Source: Vibrio splendidus (GTDB lineage: Bacteria; Pseudomonadota; Gammaproteobacteria; Enterobacterales; Vibrionaceae). From it: a DNA stretch of 64,000 bases. This document shows, piece by piece, positions 27,086-36,190 of this stretch. Numbering within the stretch: position 1 is the stretch's first letter; each line of letters begins with the position of its first letter. The notes under the pieces are model-generated. The model had not been told where the DNA came from. It saw only the letters and a list, made by a program, of their open reading frames with translations, and did not search any database. Location: NCBI RefSeq assembly GCF_001557875.1, contig NZ_LNRF01000007.1:178782-242781 (forward strand). Reading direction: 5' to 3'. The translations under genes were made by a program, and so were the position numbers.

Positions 27086-27113
27086 AAACCGTCACCTATG
27101 TGGCGGTTTTTTT
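27086..27113 (+). terminator. Terminator after acs
   Basis: AAACCGTCAC/GTGGCGGTTT (one G-T pair) with a 4-base loop and seven T residues. The following 250 bases up to aroQ are AT-rich leader sequence without a gene. Confidence 0.88.
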
Positions 27114-27362
27114 ATGGCTGATCTTGATCTCAAATATCCTCGACAGAATTAAGGTTATGACGCTTTTTTGTTAAGTTGGTAACAATTCCACACTGTATCA
27201 ATAGGAGATTAGACCAGTAAATTGCTGCGATTTGCGCTGAATTAGCTATAATCTGGTTCTAATTTTTAAATTTGGGTTTTTCTCACTGGAAATTAACCGC
27301 AAATTTTCAATAAAATGGCAACATTCACGTTCGTAAACACGATAAAGGAAGATAGCCCCACG

Positions 27363-27812
27363 ATGTCTACAAAGTTTCGCATTCTAGTTTTAAATGGCCC
27401 AAACCTTAACCTGTTAGGCCTTAGAGAGCCTGCACACTACGGTTCTCAAACACTTGACCAGATTATTAGCTCACTGACCGAGCAAGCGAAAGCACACGAT
27501 GTTGAGCTATCTCACTTACAGTCAAATCGTGAGTATGAACTGATTGAAGCTATCCATAGTGCATATCAAAGTGTTGATTTTATTATTATCAACCCAGCAG
27601 CCTTTACACATACCAGTGTGGCACTGCGTGATGCACTACTTGGAGTTGCAATCCCCTTTATTGAGGTTCACCTATCGAATGTTCACGCACGTGAACCATT
27701 CCGTCACCACTCTTACCTATCTGATAAAGCAGAAGGTGTGATTTGTGGCTTAGGTGCCCAAGGTTATCAATTTGCTTTGACCGCTGCGCTCAGCAAGCTC
27801 AACTCAAAGTAA
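27363..27812 (+). CDS. aroQ: Type II 3-dehydroquinate dehydratase
   Basis: Dehydrates 3-dehydroquinate to 3-dehydroshikimate in the shikimate pathway; the enzyme is a dodecamer. From ATG 27363 it has 149 residues, the family size; the frame is open to 27315, but that extension lacks similarity. Motifs: RILVLNGPNLNLLGLREP with the catalytic Tyr in HYGSQTL, LQSNREYELI, NPAAFTHTSVALRDAL and EVHLSNVHAREPFRH with the catalytic His. It lies upstream of accBC, as is usual in gammaproteobacteria. Confidence 0.96.
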   Translation: MSTKFRILVLNGPNLNLLGLREPAHYGSQTLDQIISSLTEQAKAHDVELSHLQSNREYELIEAIHSAYQSVDFIIINPAAFTHTSVALRDALLGVAIPFIEVHLSNVHAREPFRHHSYLSDKAEGVICGLGAQGYQFALTAALSKLNSK

Positions 27813-27886
27813 ACATAAACAACGAACTATTACTAACCTACTCAGTCAAAGAGTAAGTTCAATTAACAGATAAAGAGAAAGAAACA

Positions 27887-28339
27887 ATGGATATTCGCAA
27901 AATCAAAAAGCTAATCGAATTGGTTGAAGAGTCTGGTATTTCTGAGCTAGAAATCTCTGAAGGTGAAGAGTCAGTACGAATCAGTCGTAACAGCACTGCA
28001 CCTGTAGCACCTGTTCAATATGCAGCAGCTCCAGCTCCTGTAGCAGCGGCAGCAGCTCCTGCGGCGGCACCTGTAGCAGAAGCAGCGGCTCCTGCAGTTC
28101 CAGCTGGTCACCAAGTTCTTTCTCCAATGGTTGGTACTTTCTACGGCGCTCCAAGCCCAGACGCAAAACCATTCGTTAAAGTTGGTCAATCTGTAACTGC
28201 TGGCGAAACTCTATGTATCGTTGAAGCAATGAAAATGATGAACCAAATCGAAGCTGATAAATCTGGTGTTGTAACAGCTATCCTAGTTGAAGACGGTCAA
28301 CCAGTAGAATTCGACCAAGCTCTAGTAATTATCGAATAA
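27887..28339 (+). CDS. accB: Biotin carboxyl carrier protein of acetyl-CoA carboxylase
   Basis: Carries biotin between the carboxylase and transferase parts of acetyl-CoA carboxylase. The 150 residues have an N-terminal helix segment, an Ala/Pro-rich flexible linker (about residues 42-78) and a C-terminal biotinyl domain with EAMKMMNQIEA, the biotinylated residue being Lys116. AAAGAGAAAG precedes the ATG. accC follows after 15 bases. The ligase that modifies it, birA, is also in this window. Confidence 0.97.
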   Translation: MDIRKIKKLIELVEESGISELEISEGEESVRISRNSTAPVAPVQYAAAPAPVAAAAAPAAAPVAEAAAPAVPAGHQVLSPMVGTFYGAPSPDAKPFVKVGQSVTAGETLCIVEAMKMMNQIEADKSGVVTAILVEDGQPVEFDQALVIIE

Positions 28340-28354
28340 TAGAGAGCACTCATT

Positions 28355-29698
28355 ATGTTAGATAAATTAGTAATCGCGAACCGTGGTGAAATTGCACTAC
28401 GTATTCTGCGTGCATGTAAAGAGCTTGGCATTAAAACGGTAGCGGTTCACTCAACTGCTGACCGTGATCTTAAGCACGTACTGCTTGCAGACGAAACCAT
28501 TTGTATCGGTCCAGCTCGTGGTATCGATAGCTACCTAAACATCCCTCGTATCATCAGCGCAGCTGAAGTTACAGGTGCAGTAGCTGTCCACCCTGGCTAT
28601 GGCTTCCTATCTGAAAATGCAGACTTTGCAGAACAGGTAGAGCGCAGTGGCTTTATCTTTGTTGGCCCTAAAGCTGAAACCATTCGCATGATGGGTGACA
28701 AAGTGTCAGCTATCACATCAATGAAGAAAGCTGGCGTACCTTGTGTACCAGGTTCTGACGGTCCTCTTGACGACGACGAAGCGAAAAACAAAGCGCACGC
28801 TAAGCGCATTGGCTTCCCAGTTATCATCAAGGCATCTGGCGGCGGCGGCGGCCGTGGTATGCGTGTTGTTCGTTCTGAAGCAGAACTAACAGAAGCTATC
28901 GCGATGACTCGCGCTGAAGCAAAAGCATGTTTCAACAACGACATGGTTTACATGGAGAAATTCCTAGAAAACCCACGTCACATTGAAGTACAAGTGCTTG
29001 CAGATGGTCAAGGCAATGCTATCCACCTAGGTGAGCGTGACTGTTCTATGCAGCGTCGTCACCAGAAAGTTGTGGAAGAAGCGCCAGCTCCAGGTATCAC
29101 TGAAGAGATGCGTAAGTACATCGGCGAACGCTGTACTCGTGCATGTATTGAGATCGGTTACCGCGGTGCAGGTACATTTGAATTCCTATACGAGAACGGT
29201 GAGTTCTACTTCATCGAAATGAACACTCGTATCCAGGTTGAACACACGATTACTGAAATGGTAACGGGTATCGACCTAGTGAAAGAACAGCTACGTATTG
29301 CAGCTGGTCAGCCTCTATCATTCACTCAGGATGATATTAAGCTGCGCGGCCACTCAATTGAATGTCGTATCAATGCTGAAGATCCAGTTCGTTTCCTACC
29401 TTCTCCAGGTAAGATTGAACGTTTCCACGCACCAGGCGGCATGGGCGTACGTTGGGAATCTCACATCTACACGGGTTACACAGTGCCACCACACTACGAT
29501 TCAATGATTGGTAAGCTGATCACTTACGGTGAGAACCGTGATGTTGCTATCGCTCGTATGAAGAACGCATTGGGTGAAATGATTGTTGAAGGTATTAACG
29601 TTAATACTGAGCTTCAACTGTCTATTATGAACGACGAAAACTTCCAACACGGTGGTGCAAACATCCACTACCTTGAGAAGAAACTTGGTTTGTCATAA
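28355..29698 (+). CDS. accC: Biotin carboxylase subunit of acetyl-CoA carboxylase
   Basis: Carboxylates the biotin on AccB using ATP and bicarbonate. The 447-residue ATP-grasp enzyme shows MLDKLVIANRGEIALRILRA at the N-terminus, HPGYGFLSEN near 87, the glycine loop KASGGGGGRGMR near 159 and FIEMNTRIQVEHTITEM near 287. It is cotranscribed with accB and followed by a strong hairpin. Confidence 0.98.
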   Translation: MLDKLVIANRGEIALRILRACKELGIKTVAVHSTADRDLKHVLLADETICIGPARGIDSYLNIPRIISAAEVTGAVAVHPGYGFLSENADFAEQVERSGFIFVGPKAETIRMMGDKVSAITSMKKAGVPCVPGSDGPLDDDEAKNKAHAKRIGFPVIIKASGGGGGRGMRVVRSEAELTEAIAMTRAEAKACFNNDMVYMEKFLENPRHIEVQVLADGQGNAIHLGERDCSMQRRHQKVVEEAPAPGITEEMRKYIGERCTRACIEIGYRGAGTFEFLYENGEFYFIEMNTRIQVEHTITEMVTGIDLVKEQLRIAAGQPLSFTQDDIKLRGHSIECRINAEDPVRFLPSPGKIERFHAPGGMGVRWESHIYTGYTVPPHYDSMIGKLITYGENRDVAIARMKNALGEMIVEGINVNTELQLSIMNDENFQHGGANIHYLEKKLGLS

Positions 29699-29719
29699 CC
29701 CGTTCGTTTAAGAACAGTC

Positions 29720-29750
29720 AAAATGCTCACTTCGGTGAGCATTTTTGTTT
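29720..29750 (+). terminator. Terminator after accC
   Basis: AAAATGCTCAC/GTGAGCATTTT closed by a stable TTCG tetraloop and followed by a T-rich tail. Confidence 0.92.
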
Positions 29751-29868
29751 TTGAGCCGCCGAAAAAATCAATCTTTAATCCCCATTATATTCCGTGGGGT
29801 TTTGGTGAATTTGCTCATATTTTCTGCTAGACTCGCCATCCAATTTTTCTCATATAGAAGATGCAGCC

Positions 29869-30756
29869 ATGCCTTGGATTCAAATCAAGCTTAATGCTAC
29901 CAATGAAAATGCCGAACAAATCGGCGACATGTTAATGGAAGAGACTGGTGCTCTTTCTGTAACTTTCCTGGATGCACAAGATACCCCTGTATTTGAGCCT
30001 CTGCCGGGCGAAACTCGCCTTTGGGGTGATACTGACATTCTCGCGCTTTACGACGCTGAGACTGATACTGGTGTCGTTCTAGCGCAGATTAAAGCAAGCA
30101 ACATGTTCCCTGCAGACTTTGCTCATAAAGTAGAGCAAATTGAAGACAAGGATTGGGAACGTGAATGGATGGACAACTTCCACCCAATGAAGTTTGGTGA
30201 GCGTTTATGGATCTGCCCTAGCTGGCGCGATATCCCTGAACCTGACGCTGTCAACGTAATGCTAGACCCAGGCCTTGCATTTGGTACAGGTACTCACCCG
30301 ACAACGGCATTGTGTCTTGAGTGGCTTGAAGGCTTAGACCTTGCAGGCAAAACCGTGATCGACTTCGGTTGTGGCTCAGGCATCCTAGCGATCGCTGCGA
30401 TCAAACTAGGCGCGGCAAAAGTTATCGGGATCGATATTGATCCTCAAGCTCTGCTTGCATCAAAAGACAACGCACAACGCAATGGCGTTGCTGAGCAACT
30501 AGAGGTGTTCTTACCACAAGATCAACCGGAAGGTTTGCTAGCAGACGTTGTTGTTGCCAACATTCTTGCGGGTCCATTACGCGACCTTTCTGGCATCATC
30601 AAAGGCCTAGTTAAGCCAAATGGTGTACTTGCGATGTCGGGTGTTTTAGATACACAAGCAGAAGATGTTGCGACTTATTATCGTGATGAGCTTCACATTG
30701 ATCCGATCATTGAGCAACAAGAATGGTGTCGAATCTCAGGTCGCAAGCAAGGCTAG
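29869..30756 (+). CDS. prmA: Ribosomal protein L11 methyltransferase
   Basis: Trimethylates lysines and the N-terminus of ribosomal protein L11, whose gene rplK is also in the window. The 295 residues have an N-terminal substrate-recognition domain and a SAM-binding domain with DFGCGSGILAIAAIKLGA near 163-180 and the NILAGPL motif near 230. GAAGATG precedes the ATG. It lies upstream of the dusB-fis promoter, as in other gammaproteobacteria. Confidence 0.97.
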   Translation: MPWIQIKLNATNENAEQIGDMLMEETGALSVTFLDAQDTPVFEPLPGETRLWGDTDILALYDAETDTGVVLAQIKASNMFPADFAHKVEQIEDKDWEREWMDNFHPMKFGERLWICPSWRDIPEPDAVNVMLDPGLAFGTGTHPTTALCLEWLEGLDLAGKTVIDFGCGSGILAIAAIKLGAAKVIGIDIDPQALLASKDNAQRNGVAEQLEVFLPQDQPEGLLADVVVANILAGPLRDLSGIIKGLVKPNGVLAMSGVLDTQAEDVATYYRDELHIDPIIEQQEWCRISGRKQG

Positions 30757-30831
30757 ACAAGACTTTGGTCGCTAATTGACTGAAATTTAAACAAATTACA
30801 AAAACAAATTGTAAATGCTCAAATATTAGTC

Positions 30832-30867
30832 TTTTCACGCAGCGAAAAAATGCGTAAAATGCGCGCC
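30832..30867 (+). promoter_or_regulatory. dusB-fis promoter with GC-rich discriminator
   Basis: TTTTCA (30832-30837) and TAAAAT (30855-30860), spaced by 17 bases, are followed directly by GCGCGCC. The GC discriminator is the hallmark of stringently controlled promoters such as the enteric fis promoter. The AT-rich upstream tract (30785-30830) is suitable for Fis or UP-element contacts. Confidence 0.7.
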
Positions 30868-30887
30868 CTTGCTGGTACAGAACTGTG

Positions 30888-31865
30888 ATGACATTTTTGA
30901 AAATCGGAAATTATCAACTTAAGAACAATCTAATCGTCGCTCCTATGGCTGGCGTAACGGATAGACCATTCCGTGAGTTGTGTCTTCGCTACGGTGCGGG
31001 GATGGCAGTCAGTGAAATGATGTCCTCCAATCCGAAAGTTTGGAAAACGTCAAAGTCTCAGCAGCGTATGGTACATGAAGGCGAATCGGGCATTCGTTCA
31101 GTACAAATCGCTGGTGCAGATCCACAGCTTATGGCCGAGGCTGCTCAATTTAATGTCGATAACGGTGCGCAAATCATCGATATCAACATGGGTTGTCCAG
31201 CCAAAAAAGTGAACAAGAAGCTTGCGGGCTCAGCCTTACTGCAGCATCCAGAACTCATTGAAGACATTCTGAAAGCGGTGGTAAACGCTGTCGACGTTCC
31301 AGTAACGTTGAAAACGCGCACAGGCTGGGATACAGACAATAGAAACTGTGTCCAAATCGCGAAAATAGCCGAAGACTGCGGCATACAAGCTCTTGCGCTC
31401 CATGGAAGAACTCGCGCTTGTATGTACAAAGGTGAGGCAGAATACAAACACATTAAAGCAGCGAAACAAGCAGTATCTATTCCGGTTATCGCTAACGGTG
31501 ATATCGATAGTCCGGAAAAAGCGAAGTTTGTGCTGGAGTACACCGGCGCTGATGCTTTAATGATAGGTCGACCTGCCCAAGGACGTCCTTGGATTTTTAA
31601 CGAAATCCTACACTATTTGGAAAACGGCACCACGATGGACCCACTCCCGATTTCGGAAGTGAAAGACATCATGCTTGGTCATGTGCACGCTCTACATGAA
31701 TTTTATGGAGAGTTTTTAGGCCCTCGCATCGCTCGTAAGCATGTGGGTTGGTATCTAAAAGAACATGAACAAGCGAGTGAGTTTCGCCGTACCTTCAACG
31801 CATTCGAAGCAGGTGATCTGCAGCTTGAAGCGCTAGAAGGTTTTTTTGATAACGTTGCACCATAA
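30888..31865 (+). CDS. dusB: tRNA-dihydrouridine synthase B
   Basis: A flavoenzyme that reduces a specific uridine in tRNA to dihydrouridine. The 325 residues show IVAPMAGVTDRPFRELC, the NMGCPAKKVNKKLAGSALL block with the catalytic Cys, LKTRTGWD, ALHGRTR and IANGDIDSPEKA with IGRPAQGRPWIF. I start at ATG 30888; a GTG immediately upstream (30885) is in frame. No good Shine-Dalgarno is visible, as in the enteric dusB-fis operon, where dusB translation affects fis. fis follows after 23 bases. Confidence 0.95.
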   Translation: MTFLKIGNYQLKNNLIVAPMAGVTDRPFRELCLRYGAGMAVSEMMSSNPKVWKTSKSQQRMVHEGESGIRSVQIAGADPQLMAEAAQFNVDNGAQIIDINMGCPAKKVNKKLAGSALLQHPELIEDILKAVVNAVDVPVTLKTRTGWDTDNRNCVQIAKIAEDCGIQALALHGRTRACMYKGEAEYKHIKAAKQAVSIPVIANGDIDSPEKAKFVLEYTGADALMIGRPAQGRPWIFNEILHYLENGTTMDPLPISEVKDIMLGHVHALHEFYGEFLGPRIARKHVGWYLKEHEQASEFRRTFNAFEAGDLQLEALEGFFDNVAP

Positions 31866-31888
31866 TTACGAGAAGAGCTAGACCGAAT

Positions 31889-32185
31889 ATGTTCGAACAA
31901 AATCTGACTTCAGAAGCATTGACAGTAACTACAGTTACATCACAAGACCAAATCACGCAGAAGCCACTACGTGACTCAGTTAAAGCATCATTGAAAAATT
32001 ACCTTGCTCAATTAAACGGTCAAGAAGTCAGCGAGTTATACGAATTAGTATTAGCTGAAGTTGAACAGCCACTACTAGACACTATCATGCAGTACACTCG
32101 CGGTAACCAAACTCGCGCAGCAACCATGATGGGTATTAACCGCGGTACTCTTCGCAAGAAACTTAAAAAATACGGCATGAACTAA
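31889..32185 (+). CDS. fis: DNA-binding protein Fis
   Basis: A nucleoid-associated activator of rRNA and tRNA promoters and a modulator of recombination and replication. The 98 residues are standard: a flexible N-terminal arm, the dimerising helices, and the C-terminal helix-turn-helix TRAATMMGINRGTLRKKLKKYGMN (in parts, about residues 74-98). It is cotranscribed with dusB from a stringent-type promoter. Many genes in this window (rRNA, tRNA, tuf, rpl) are likely Fis targets. Confidence 0.98.
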   Translation: MFEQNLTSEALTVTTVTSQDQITQKPLRDSVKASLKNYLAQLNGQEVSELYELVLAEVEQPLLDTIMQYTRGNQTRAATMMGINRGTLRKKLKKYGMN

Positions 32186-32211
32186 TCATTCTTTCGTAAT
32201 TTATTGAATTG

Positions 32212-32246
32212 AAAGCCAAGCTCATTTTTGAGTTTGGCTTTTTTTT
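32212..32246 (+). terminator. Terminator after fis
   Basis: AGCCAAGCTC (32214-32223) pairs with GAGTTTGGCT (32230-32239, one G-T) and is followed by a run of T residues. Confidence 0.88.
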
Positions 32247-32273
32247 GGCTTGTATAACCCTGCTCGTGGCTGA

Positions 32274-32714
32274 CTACTCCCCAGAGCGACAACAGCGCCC
32301 TTTGTCGACGTTTGCAGAATCCAAGGCTGCCAGAATCGAACAATGGCTTGCATCGTCGTCTACATGGCCACAACACGCATCATTAATCTTTTTAAGTGCG
32401 GTGCGAATCTTAGTTAATTCGGTAATCTTCTCATCAATCATCTCTAGCTTTGCTGAGGTAATCGACTTCACTTCAGCGCAACTGTGCTGTGTAGCCTCGA
32501 GGCGAATCTCAAGCAATTCTTTAATCTCGTCCAAACTCAGTCCCAACGCTTTAGATTTAAGAATAAACGTCACCTGTTTCTGGTTATTTTCATCATATAA
32601 GCGATAACCCGACTCACTGCGACTGGCTGGCGCGATCAGGTTATTCTTCTCATAAAATCGCAAGGTATCGGCTGTCACACCGCATCGTTTCGCTAATTCA
32701 CCGATCTGAAACAT
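32274..32714 (-). CDS. zntR: MerR-family Zn(II)-responsive regulator
   Basis: A 146-residue MerR-type activator that, in the enteric case, induces zntA when zinc is high. It begins MFQIGELAKRCGVTADTLRFYEK (helix-turn-helix plus wing, residues 1-70), then a dimerisation coiled coil, then the metal-binding end. Cysteines matching ZntR ligands are present: HSC near residue 79, NDACCGH near 113-115 and HCSIL near 124, with extra CC in the C-terminal tail. AGGA lies seven bases before the ATG; a frame extension upstream is unlikely. No zntA exporter is in this window, so it acts at a distance. Confidence 0.88.
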   Translation of the reverse strand: MFQIGELAKRCGVTADTLRFYEKNNLIAPASRSESGYRLYDENNQKQVTFILKSKALGLSLDEIKELLEIRLEATQHSCAEVKSITSAKLEMIDEKITELTKIRTALKKINDACCGHVDDDASHCSILAALDSANVDKGRCCRSGE

Positions 32715-32802
32715 GTTTTTTCCTACTGTTTCGTCCATTCCACAATTAACCTTATCGTTACTTTTCAGGCTGAAACGGCACTTTTCATAATTAATTTTGA
32801 GA

Positions 32803-32818
32803 TGCCAAACGATTGCGC
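32803..32818 (+). promoter_or_regulatory. PurR box upstream of purH
   Basis: TGCCAAACGATTGCGC matches the 16-base PurR operator (ACGCAAACGTTTGCGT) at about 12 positions including the central CG. It lies upstream of a TAGAAT -10-like element at 32842-32847. The remaining leader (32848-33039) is about 190 bases and has only a weak dyad, TTATCTTA/TAAGATAA. Confidence 0.6.
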
Positions 32819-33039
32819 GAGCTTTTTTGTAATAAATTAGTTAGAATCTGCGCCATCAAATTTGGAGTTGGTTATCTTATAGCTTAATCATAAGACTGAC
32901 CCAAAAGGTCTTTACCAAAACTGGCCAATATTTTATCTCTTACTGGTATCTAAGATAATCCACGCTAAGAAGATAGAGACAAGTTCTTTTTTGGCAAATA
33001 TCTTTATTTTAACCCCATGAATTTGAGGAAGATGGAAGC

Positions 33040-34632
33040 ATGAATAACGCTCGTCCAATTCGCCGCGCTCTAATCAGCGTATCAGACAAAACTGGTATCG
33101 TTGAATTTGCACAAGCTCTTGCTAACCGTGGTGTAGATATCCTATCTACCGGTGGCACTGCTCGCCTGCTTGCTGAAAAAGGCATCTCTGTTACAGAAGT
33201 ATCTGACTACACTGGTTTCCCAGAAATGATGGATGGCCGTGTTAAGACTCTGCACCCAAAAGTTCATGGTGGTGTTCTAGGCCGTCGTGGTCAAGATGAT
33301 GACGTGATGGAAACTCACGGTATCAACCCTATCGATATGGTTGTTGTAAACCTATACCCATTCGCAGAAACCGTTGCTAAAGAAGGTTGTACCCTTGCTG
33401 ACGCTGTTGAGAACATCGACATCGGCGGTCCTACAATGGTTCGCTCTGCAGCGAAAAACCACAAAGACGTGACTATCGTTGTTAACGCACACGACTACGA
33501 GCGTGTTGTGGCTGAAATGGACGCGAACGAGCAATCTCTAACGCTAGAGACTCGCTTCGACCTCGCTATCGCAGCATTCGAACACACCGCTTCTTACGAC
33601 GGCATGATTGCAAACTACTTCGGCACTATGGTTCCATCATACGGTGAGAACAAAGAAGGTGACGAAGAGTCTAAATTCCCTCGCACATTCAACCAACAGT
33701 TCGAGAAAAAACAAGACATGCGCTACGGTGAGAACAGCCACCAAGCAGCCGCATTCTACGTTGAAGCAAACCCTGAAGAAGCGTCAGTATCTACTGCTCG
33801 CCAAATTCAAGGTAAAGCCCTTTCTTACAACAACATCGCTGACACTGACGCAGCACTTGAGTGTGTGAAAGAGTTCGACCAGCCAGCATGTGTGATCGTT
33901 AAGCACGCTAACCCATGTGGTGTTGCACTAGGTGAAGACATCCTAGAAGCTTACGACCGTGCATTCAAAACAGACCCAACGTCTGCATTTGGCGGCATCA
34001 TTGCTTTCAACCGTGAGCTAGACGCTGCAACAGCAACGGCTATCACTGAGCGTCAATTCGTTGAAGTTATCATTGCACCTTCTGTTTCTGCTGAAGCAGT
34101 AGAAATCGTAGCGGCTAAGAAAAACCTTCGTCTACTTGAGTGTGGCGAGTGGACAACGAAGACAACCGGCTTTGACGTGAAACGCGTTAACGGTGGTTTG
34201 CTAGTTCAAGACCGCGACCAAGGCATGGTGTCTGAAGATGACCTTAAAGTGGTTTCTAAACGCCAACCTACAGCTGAAGAACTAAAAGATGCTCTATTCT
34301 GCTGGAAAGTAGCGAAGTACGTTAAATCTAACGCTATCGTTTACTCGAAAGGTGACATGACAATTGGTGTTGGCGCCGGCCAAATGAGCCGCGTTTACTC
34401 TGCGAAAATCGCAGGCATCAAGGCGGCAGACGAAGGTCTACAGGTTGAAGGTTGTGTGATGGCATCAGATGCATTCTTCCCATTCCGTGACGGTATCGAC
34501 GCGGCAGCAGAAGCGGGCATCAAGTGTGTTATCCAACCGGGCGGCTCTATGCGTGATGACGAAGTTATCGCAGCAGCAGACGAACACGGCATGGCGATGA
34601 TCTTTACGGGCATGCGTCACTTCCGCCACTAA
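33040..34632 (+). CDS. purH: Bifunctional AICAR formyltransferase/IMP cyclohydrolase
   Basis: Performs the last two steps of de novo purine synthesis to IMP. The 530 residues contain the N-terminal MGS-like IMP cyclohydrolase domain (ALISVSDKTGIVEFAQALA, STGGTARLL, DGRVKTLHPKVHGG) and the C-terminal formyltransferase domain with the catalytic Lys-His in VKHANPCG near residue 288. GAGGAAGATGG precedes the ATG. purD follows after an intervening hairpin, and a PurR box lies upstream. Confidence 0.98.
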   Translation: MNNARPIRRALISVSDKTGIVEFAQALANRGVDILSTGGTARLLAEKGISVTEVSDYTGFPEMMDGRVKTLHPKVHGGVLGRRGQDDDVMETHGINPIDMVVVNLYPFAETVAKEGCTLADAVENIDIGGPTMVRSAAKNHKDVTIVVNAHDYERVVAEMDANEQSLTLETRFDLAIAAFEHTASYDGMIANYFGTMVPSYGENKEGDEESKFPRTFNQQFEKKQDMRYGENSHQAAAFYVEANPEEASVSTARQIQGKALSYNNIADTDAALECVKEFDQPACVIVKHANPCGVALGEDILEAYDRAFKTDPTSAFGGIIAFNRELDAATATAITERQFVEVIIAPSVSAEAVEIVAAKKNLRLLECGEWTTKTTGFDVKRVNGGLLVQDRDQGMVSEDDLKVVSKRQPTAEELKDALFCWKVAKYVKSNAIVYSKGDMTIGVGAGQMSRVYSAKIAGIKAADEGLQVEGCVMASDAFFPFRDGIDAAAEAGIKCVIQPGGSMRDDEVIAAADEHGMAMIFTGMRHFRH

Positions 34633-34664
34633 TTTCCTGTTTATCTAAACGATTAGTAATTATC

Positions 34665-34690
34665 AAGCCTCTCAACTTTGAGGGGCTTTT
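34665..34690 (+). terminator. Partial terminator between purH and purD
   Basis: AAGCCTCTCAA (34665-34675) pairs with TTGAGGGGCTT (34678-34688; one T-G pair). The T tract is only four bases, so readthrough into purD is likely and the hairpin may attenuate or process the transcript. Confidence 0.6.
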
Positions 34691-34717
34691 AAGAATTAAA
34701 GACTTAAGGATTGAAAC

Positions 34718-36007
34718 ATGAACGTATTAATCATCGGTGCTGGCGGTAGAGAACATGCTTTGGGTTGGAAAGCAGCACAAAACCCAAATGTTGAAACGGT
34801 ATTCATCGCTCCAGGTAACGCAGGTACTGCACTTGAGCCAAAACTTGAGAACGTAAACATCGGCGTTGAAGACATTGCTGGTTTAGTAGCGTTTGCTCAA
34901 GAGAAAAAAATCGAACTGACTATCGTTGGCCCTGAAGCGCCATTAGTTATTGGTGTAGTTGACGCATTCCGCGAAGTAGGTCTTCCTATCTTTGGTCCAA
35001 CTCAAGCAGCAGCACAGCTTGAAGGTTCAAAAGCATTCACTAAAGACTTCCTAGCTCGTCATGACATCCCAACGGGTTACTACGCAAACTTCACTGAGAT
35101 TGAGCCAGCTATCGCTTACGTCCGTGAGCAAGGCGCTCCAATCGTAGTAAAAGCAGACGGTCTTGCGGCAGGTAAAGGCGTTATCGTTGCGATGACTCTT
35201 GAAGAGGCTGAAGACGCAATCAAAGACATGCTAGCAGGCAACGTATTTGGCGAAGCTGGCAGCCGCGTGGTTATCGAAGAGTTCCTTGAAGGCGAAGAAG
35301 CAAGCTTCATCGTAATGGTTGACGGCTCTAGCGTGCTTCCTATGGCCACCAGCCAAGATCACAAACGTGTTGGTGACAAAGACACAGGTCCTAATACTGG
35401 CGGTATGGGTGCTTATTCTCCAGCTCCAGTTGTAACGCCTGAAATCCACAACCGTATCCTTGAGGAAGTTATCTACCCAACGGTACGTGGTATGGACGCA
35501 GAAGGGGCACCTTACACGGGCTTCCTTTACGCTGGCCTAATGATCGATGCTGACGGCACACCTAAAGTTATCGAATACAACTGCCGCTTCGGCGATCCAG
35601 AAACGCAACCTATCATGATGCGTATGGAGTCAGACCTTGTTGAGCTTTGCCTAATGGCTATCGACGAGAAACTAGACGAAGCAGAATCAAAGTGGGATCC
35701 ACGCGCTTCTATCGGTGTTGTTCTTGCGGCTGGCGGTTACCCTGCTGACTACGCAAAAGGTGACGTTATTTCACTACCAACAAGCGAAGTTGAAGGCCAA
35801 AAGGTTTTCCACGCGGGTACGACAAATAACGAAGCTGGCGATGTGGTGACAAACGGTGGTCGCGTACTTTGTGCAACGGCACTGGGTAACACTGTTTCTG
35901 AAGCTCAAGAGCGCGCTTACGCGTTGACGAAGCAAGTTAGCTGGAATGGTATGTTCCACCGCAATGACATTGGTTACCGTGCGATTGCGCGCGAGCAAGA
36001 GCAGTAA
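34718..36007 (+). CDS. purD: Phosphoribosylamine-glycine ligase
   Basis: Makes glycinamide ribonucleotide with ATP in purine synthesis. The 429-residue ATP-grasp enzyme begins MNVLIIGAGGREHALGWKA and shows VVKADGLAAGKGVIVA near 142-157, EEFLEGEEASFIVMVDG and NCRFGDPETQPIM near 288. It lies 85 bases after purH on the same transcript, as in enterics. Confidence 0.98.
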   Translation: MNVLIIGAGGREHALGWKAAQNPNVETVFIAPGNAGTALEPKLENVNIGVEDIAGLVAFAQEKKIELTIVGPEAPLVIGVVDAFREVGLPIFGPTQAAAQLEGSKAFTKDFLARHDIPTGYYANFTEIEPAIAYVREQGAPIVVKADGLAAGKGVIVAMTLEEAEDAIKDMLAGNVFGEAGSRVVIEEFLEGEEASFIVMVDGSSVLPMATSQDHKRVGDKDTGPNTGGMGAYSPAPVVTPEIHNRILEEVIYPTVRGMDAEGAPYTGFLYAGLMIDADGTPKVIEYNCRFGDPETQPIMMRMESDLVELCLMAIDEKLDEAESKWDPRASIGVVLAAGGYPADYAKGDVISLPTSEVEGQKVFHAGTTNNEAGDVVTNGGRVLCATALGNTVSEAQERAYALTKQVSWNGMFHRNDIGYRAIAREQEQ

Positions 36008-36069
36008 TCAATCTTGTTACTCGCTTACTTTCCATAAGAGTAAGCAAATGACAGTAACCGAATAACAGC

Positions 36070-36096
36070 AAAAGGCGCCTCGATAGGCGCCTTTTT
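36070..36096. terminator. Terminator between purD and yjaH
   Basis: AAAAGGCGCCT/AGGCGCCTTTT with a 4-base loop, usable in both directions between the convergent genes. Confidence 0.88.
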
Positions 36097-36190
36097 TATT
36101 ACTCAATCTCTACTAAGAATCTGTACCTGTACAGACAAATTAGCACTTGGCCTACAGTAAGCCAAATGCTCTCAACCCTTTGATTACTCG

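Noticed and set aside
27971..28189. Antisense frames over the accB Ala/Pro linker
   Set aside because: They arise from the GC-biased repetitive codons of the linker and are shadows of accB.
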